DNA of 10,635 nt from Syntrophorhabdaceae bacterium PtaU1.Bin034 (GTDB lineage Bacteria > Desulfobacterota_G > Syntrophorhabdia > Syntrophorhabdales > WCHB1-27): positions 1 to 10,635 of the forward strand of contig MVRP01000142.1 in NCBI GenBank assembly GCA_002067405.1, written 5' to 3'. This document shows positions 7,102 to 10,635 of the stretch, in pieces (the stretch's first letter is position 1; each line of letters begins with the position of its first letter). The position numbers and the translations under genes are program-made. The notes under the pieces are model-generated. The model searched no databases, was not told the DNA's origin, and was given only the letters and a program-made list of their open reading frames with translations.

Positions 7102-7154
7102 GATAGTATACTATCTTCTGCAAAGAGACGCATGTAAATTCAACTATTTATAGT
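7102..7154. promoter_or_regulatory. Two related dyads upstream of the kinase gene, possible operators
   Basis: A perfect 14-base palindrome, GATAGTATACTATC (7102-7115), and a near-palindrome, ACTATTTATAGT (7143-7154), share ACTAT/ATAGT half-sites, and their centres are 40 bases apart, close to four helical turns. The nearer dyad overlaps a possible minus-strand -10 (GATAGT, 7115-7110), which sits 17 bases from TTTACA (7138-7133). This looks like a two-site operator over a promoter for the kinase-regulator pair. The binding protein is unknown and the promoter is weak. Confidence 0.4.
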
Positions 7155-7179
7155 CACCGCACATCCTCATCTTTGTATG

Positions 7180-7205
7180 CAAGGGGAGAGGTCATCCCCC
7201 CCTTG
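7180..7205. terminator. Hairpin after the oxidoreductase gene, weak terminator candidate
   Basis: CAAGGGG (7180-7186) and CCCCTTG (7199-7205) form a seven-base-pair stem that starts 14 bases past the stop of the minus-strand oxidoreductase gene. The position suits the end of that transcript. On the minus strand no T run follows; the only short T run (TTTT) is on the plus-strand side. It may protect a 3' end or be a weak terminator. Confidence 0.35.
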
Positions 7206-7218
7206 TTTTCGGCTGTGT

Positions 7219-10200
7219 TCATCTGACCGGCGACAATGTGCTCCGGATCTTCGTAATGAAGTAGTTTTCGCTCACAAGGTAGTCCTTCTTTTCCATGCTG
7301 TAAGGCGTGACATCCAGTTCCACCACGCTGAAGCGCCCTTTGCCGCTTGATGTGGGGAAGGTCTTCTTCAGGAACCCTTTGCCCCAGAAGCCGCCTTCCT
7401 CCTGTGTCCTGTAAAACGTGTTGGCCTTTTTGATCTCATTTTCGATGTCTTTCACCGTTTTGCCCGGTACGGGGATGCCCATTTTTTCCGCCAACCCGTT
7501 GAGTATTTCCATGTTTTCCTTGCCGGCCCTCGGCGGGAACACTCTCGCGATCTTCTGCACCCTTCGGTCGCATGCCGTATAGGAACCCTCGCTCTCGATG
7601 GGGAGAGAGGCGGGGAGAAACACATCGGCTTCCATCGCGGTCGCGGAGACGAAACTGTCCACCACTGCTACGAAGTCCGCCCCACCGAGGAACTTCAGGT
7701 TCGAGGTTGCGACAAGCGGGTCTTCGCCAAAAATGAGCATTGCTTTGATCCTGTCCTTTTCCATGGCATCCCTGAGGTCGACCGGCTTAAAGACGCCCCG
7801 GAGGTCGGTCTTCCACAGCTTCCCTATCCGGGCCATTGCAGCCCCGTTGTCTGCGGTGACGTAGCCGGGGAGATACTTCGGATCGACGCCCATGTCGATC
7901 AGGCCCTGGGAGTTCGCGAAATCGCGCAGCAGGATCAACCCGTTGCCGGGCTTTCCCACACGGCCGGTGAGCATCAGCAGATTGCCGATGGCCTGCAGGT
8001 CATTCCTCGATTTTTCCCACACCGAATCAATACTGTAGACCACCATTACCTTGGCATCGGGATTCGACAGGAGGCCGATCAGGGCCTCCAGCCTGTCTTT
8101 CCTGACCCCCGTGATCTCCGCCGCCATGCCGGTATCCACATGGGCCACCGATTCCTTGAATGCCTCAAAACCCTCGGTCCTGCCTTCGATGAAGGACCGG
8201 TCCGCAAGGCCTTTATCGATAAGCGCCTTCGACACCGCGCTGATCAAGGCAGTGTTTGTTCCCCGCTTCGCATCTATCCACAGGTCCGAAAATTTCACGA
8301 GGGGGATTTCCGAGGAGCTGACAATAACGAGGGTGGCCCCTGTCTTCTGCGCAGCCTTGATCTTCAATTCTGCGATAAGATTATGTTCCGATGTATCGGC
8401 ATTGATCACCAGTATGAGGTCCGCCTTCTGCAGGTCTGTCATTGTTGCCGTGGATACCGTCGCGCCGAACATGGCGTCGAGCGCGTCCTGTTCCACACCG
8501 TTGACGAGGGTGCTGAAGCTGCCGATATTGTTTGTCCTCAGCCCGGACCGCGCGAATTTCTGCAAGGCGTACAGCTCTTCGTTGGTGAGCTTCGGCGAAG
8601 CGAGCACTGCCACCGATCCCGGTCCCGATTCCTTGAGAATTGCCGACAACCTTTGGGCAGTGTAGCTCAGGGCTTCATCCCATGTGGTGTCGCGCCACTC
8701 GCCCCTTTTTCGGATCATGGGTGTGAGCGCCCGCCCCTCATCCATCATGTAGCGGTAGCCGAACCGTCCTTTGGTACAGAGGTAGCCCTTGTTGTGCGAA
8801 GTTCCGTTGACGTTGGCCACGGTGAAGAGATTATCGTGGAACACGCGGTAGCTGAGGTTACATCCGACCGAGCAGAAGGTGCAGACGGACTCCACATCGT
8901 TGAAAGCCCACGGTCCCGGTTTACGGAAAGGCATTTTCTCCGTGATCGCCCCGGTCGGGCAGGCGGCGATGCAGTTGCCACAGGCGATGCAGGTCGTCTC
9001 GGTGAGACTTTTTTCCATGGACGGCTTCACCACCGACTTGAATCCCCGGTGGACGAAACCGAGGGCCGACACCTTGAGGATCTCCGAGCACGTTCTCACG
9101 CAACGCCCGCAATTGATGCACTTGTTCGGGTCGAGTGCGATGAGCGGGTGGCTCGTATCCACCTTGTACTTTCTCGTGTCGCCCACGAATTTGGCGATAT
9201 CCACTCCGAAATCGGTCGCGTGTTTTCTCAGGTCGCAGTCGAAGTAAGCCGTGCAGCCGCATTCCAGGCAACGTCCGCTCTCGTTGAACGCCTGCTCCTT
9301 TGAGAAGCCCGTTTCAACCTCCGCCTGTCCTTTGATTCGTGCTGCCACCGGCAGCTCTGCCATTGTCTCCTTTTCGATCCGTGTTACCTGCAGGAATTCG
9401 CTCTCCGGTATGGGCCCGAACGCGTCTTTGCGGCTCAGGAACCGGCGCGGCTCCACGGTTGTCTTTCCTTTGCATATATATTCGTCGATCGCGTCGGCAG
9501 CGTGCCTTCCATGGGCTATGGCGTCGATAGCCACCGCCGGCCCGGTGACCGCGTCGCCGCCCGCGAACACACCGGGCATTGACGTGGCGAGATTTGTGGT
9601 ATCGACCACTATGGCCTTCTGCCGTGTGACTTTCAGGGCATTGTCCGTGTTGATCATGCCGAGGTCGATATCCTGGCCGATTGCCGATATGACGAAGTCA
9701 CAGGCAAGATCATATTCGGAATTCTCGACCGGGACAGGGCTCCTGCGGCCGCTCGCATCGGGCTCGCCCAGTTCCATACGGTTGCATCGCAGGGCCTTCA
9801 GGAGGCCCTTCTCGGAAATGATGGAAAGGGGCGCCGAGAGAAAAATCATTTCCACGCCTTCTTCCGCTGCCGCATCTACTTCCATCCGGTGCGCCGGCAT
9901 CTCCTTCATGGTCCTCCGGTAGAGGAGGGTCACCTTGTCCGCGCCGATCCTCAACGATGTTCTCGCCGCGTCTATCGCCGTGTTGCCGCCGCCCACCACG
10001 ACCACCGTGCCGTGGATCTTCGGCGGTGTATCGGTCTGCATCTGCCGCAGGAAATCGGCGCCGCCGATAACACCTTCGATTATCCCTTCGCCTTCGATGC
10101 CCATGGTCTTCGCCTTTTGAGCACCGATGGCAAGGAAGACTGCATCAAATCCCTTTTCTTTCAGCCACTCAAGCGAAAAGTCCCGCCCAAGCTTCCTGTT

Positions 10201-10635
10201 CGTCCTCACGTCCACCCCGAGGTTGGTGATCCATGCGATCTCCTTATCCAGTATTGCCTTGGGGAGACGGTACTCGGGGATCCCGTACCGCAGCATGCCG
10301 CCCAACTTCGGCGAGCTTTCGAATATCGTTACCCCGTATCCCTTGCGCGTAAGGAAATATGCACAGGTGAGACCGGCAGGCCCTCCACCCACCACAGCCA
10401 CTTTTTTTCCGTTCCTCTCCGGGAGTTCCGGTACCCACGGGTCTTCCATGTCGAGGTCCGCGGCGTAGCGCTTCAGGTAATCGATGCCCACCCTGTCGTC
10501 GACAAGGTTCCTCCGGCACGCGGTCTCGCATTCACGCACGCACACGCGGCCGCACACGAGGGGCAGGGGGTTTGTTTCCTTGATCAGCTTTACCGCTTCC
10601 CGGTACCGGCCCATCGATATGAGCGCTATGTAGCC
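7219..10635 (-). CDS. GltD-like NAD(P)H/FAD oxidoreductase fused to ferredoxin and FdhA/NuoG-like domains (5' end off the right edge)
   Basis: The frame stays open to the right edge: codons before the ATG at 10614 read GYIALIS, normal for this family, so the true start is outside and 1,138 residues are visible. In visible numbering: Cys28, 32, 36 and 40 belong to the N-terminal Fe-S region of glutamate-synthase small-subunit proteins; VVGGGPAGL (81-89) and AGGD (358-361) bind FAD; GGGNTA (215-220) binds NAD(P)H; two CX2CX2CX3C ferredoxin motifs start at 506 and 549; Cys585, 588, 592 and 620 form the Fe-S motif of molybdopterin oxidoreductases. Where formate dehydrogenases have Cys/Sec and then His, it has Val711-Asn712, and the protein ends about 25 residues into the expected pterin dinucleotide-binding domain. 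A formate dehydrogenase role is therefore unlikely. A soluble NAD(P)H oxidoreductase like Geobacter SfrA/SfrB, here fused, or a NuoG-type electron relay is the better guess. Confidence 0.85.
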   Translation of the reverse strand, partial: GYIALISMGRYREAVKLIKETNPLPLVCGRVCVRECETACRRNLVDDRVGIDYLKRYAADLDMEDPWVPELPERNGKKVAVVGGGPAGLTCAYFLTRKGYGVTIFESSPKLGGMLRYGIPEYRLPKAILDKEIAWITNLGVDVRTNRKLGRDFSLEWLKEKGFDAVFLAIGAQKAKTMGIEGEGIIEGVIGGADFLRQMQTDTPPKIHGTVVVVGGGNTAIDAARTSLRIGADKVTLLYRRTMKEMPAHRMEVDAAAEEGVEMIFLSAPLSIISEKGLLKALRCNRMELGEPDASGRRSPVPVENSEYDLACDFVISAIGQDIDLGMINTDNALKVTRQKAIVVDTTNLATSMPGVFAGGDAVTGPAVAIDAIAHGRHAADAIDEYICKGKTTVEPRRFLSRKDAFGPIPESEFLQVTRIEKETMAELPVAARIKGQAEVETGFSKEQAFNESGRCLECGCTAYFDCDLRKHATDFGVDIAKFVGDTRKYKVDTSHPLIALDPNKCINCGRCVRTCSEILKVSALGFVHRGFKSVVKPSMEKSLTETTCIACGNCIAACPTGAITEKMPFRKPGPWAFNDVESVCTFCSVGCNLSYRVFHDNLFTVANVNGTSHNKGYLCTKGRFGYRYMMDEGRALTPMIRKRGEWRDTTWDEALSYTAQRLSAILKESGPGSVAVLASPKLTNEELYALQKFARSGLRTNNIGSFSTLVNGVEQDALDAMFGATVSTATMTDLQKADLILVINADTSEHNLIAELKIKAAQKTGATLVIVSSSEIPLVKFSDLWIDAKRGTNTALISAVSKALIDKGLADRSFIEGRTEGFEAFKESVAHVDTGMAAEITGVRKDRLEALIGLLSNPDAKVMVVYSIDSVWEKSRNDLQAIGNLLMLTGRVGKPGNGLILLRDFANSQGLIDMGVDPKYLPGYVTADNGAAMARIGKLWKTDLRGVFKPVDLRDAMEKDRIKAMLIFGEDPLVATSNLKFLGGADFVAVVDSFVSATAMEADVFLPASLPIESEGSYTACDRRVQKIARVFPPRAGKENMEILNGLAEKMGIPVPGKTVKDIENEIKKANTFYRTQEEGGFWGKGFLKKTFPTSSGKGRFSVVELDVTPYSMEKKDYLVSENYFITKIRSTLSPVR

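Noticed and set aside
7219..10635. Calling the gene a functional formate dehydrogenase alpha subunit.
   Set aside because: The Cys/Sec-His active-site pair is missing and the C-terminal pterin-binding domain is almost absent.
1..10635. tRNA or rRNA genes, CRISPR arrays, transposase genes, phage genes or a toxin-antitoxin pair.
   Set aside because: None was seen. The gaps are short and, apart from the riboswitch leader and the palindromic element, hold no recognisable RNA or repeat arrays.

Overview
All five genes that can be recognised lie on the minus strand, so transcription runs from the right edge to the left. The window looks like a strict anaerobe, most likely of the Desulfobacterota (former Deltaproteobacteria) or a similar syntrophic or metal-reducing lineage. 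The reasons are a GltD-like flavoprotein fused to ferredoxin and formate-dehydrogenase/NuoG-like domains, a GAF/PAS histidine kinase with an NtrC-type sigma-54 activator, an oxygen-sensitive radical SAM/SPASM enzyme, and moderately high GC. The lineage is inferred from gene types, not from a search.

Right region (7219-10635): a large multidomain oxidoreductase that runs off the right edge. It joins an NAD(P)H/FAD half of glutamate-synthase small-subunit type, two [4Fe-4S] ferredoxin motifs, and a formate-dehydrogenase/NuoG-like domain. The catalytic Cys/Sec position is not conserved and the C-terminal pterin-binding domain is nearly absent, so it is probably an electron-transfer protein (SfrAB-like) rather than a formate dehydrogenase. 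A 138-base gap with a hairpin and two related dyads follows.

Middle region (3698-7080): a soluble-looking sensor histidine kinase (GAF, PAS, Cys-containing PAS, HisKA, HATPase) whose stop overlaps by one base the start of a sigma-54-dependent response regulator (receiver, AAA+, Fis HTH). The two genes form a clear two-component operon.

Left region (1-3602): a sigma-70-like promoter, a cobalamin riboswitch and an intrinsic terminator precede an operon of a double nitrilase-fold protein, a radical SAM/SPASM enzyme (4-base ATGA overlap) and the start of a CobN-type cobaltochelatase, which runs off the left edge. The layout predicts that B12 shuts off transcription of all three genes. This is the most interesting part of the window: an amidohydrolase-like protein and a SPASM enzyme of unknown substrate, controlled together with a tetrapyrrole metal chelatase. 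A palindromic repeat of about 145-200 bases sits between the SPASM gene and cobN and includes the last codons of the SPASM gene.
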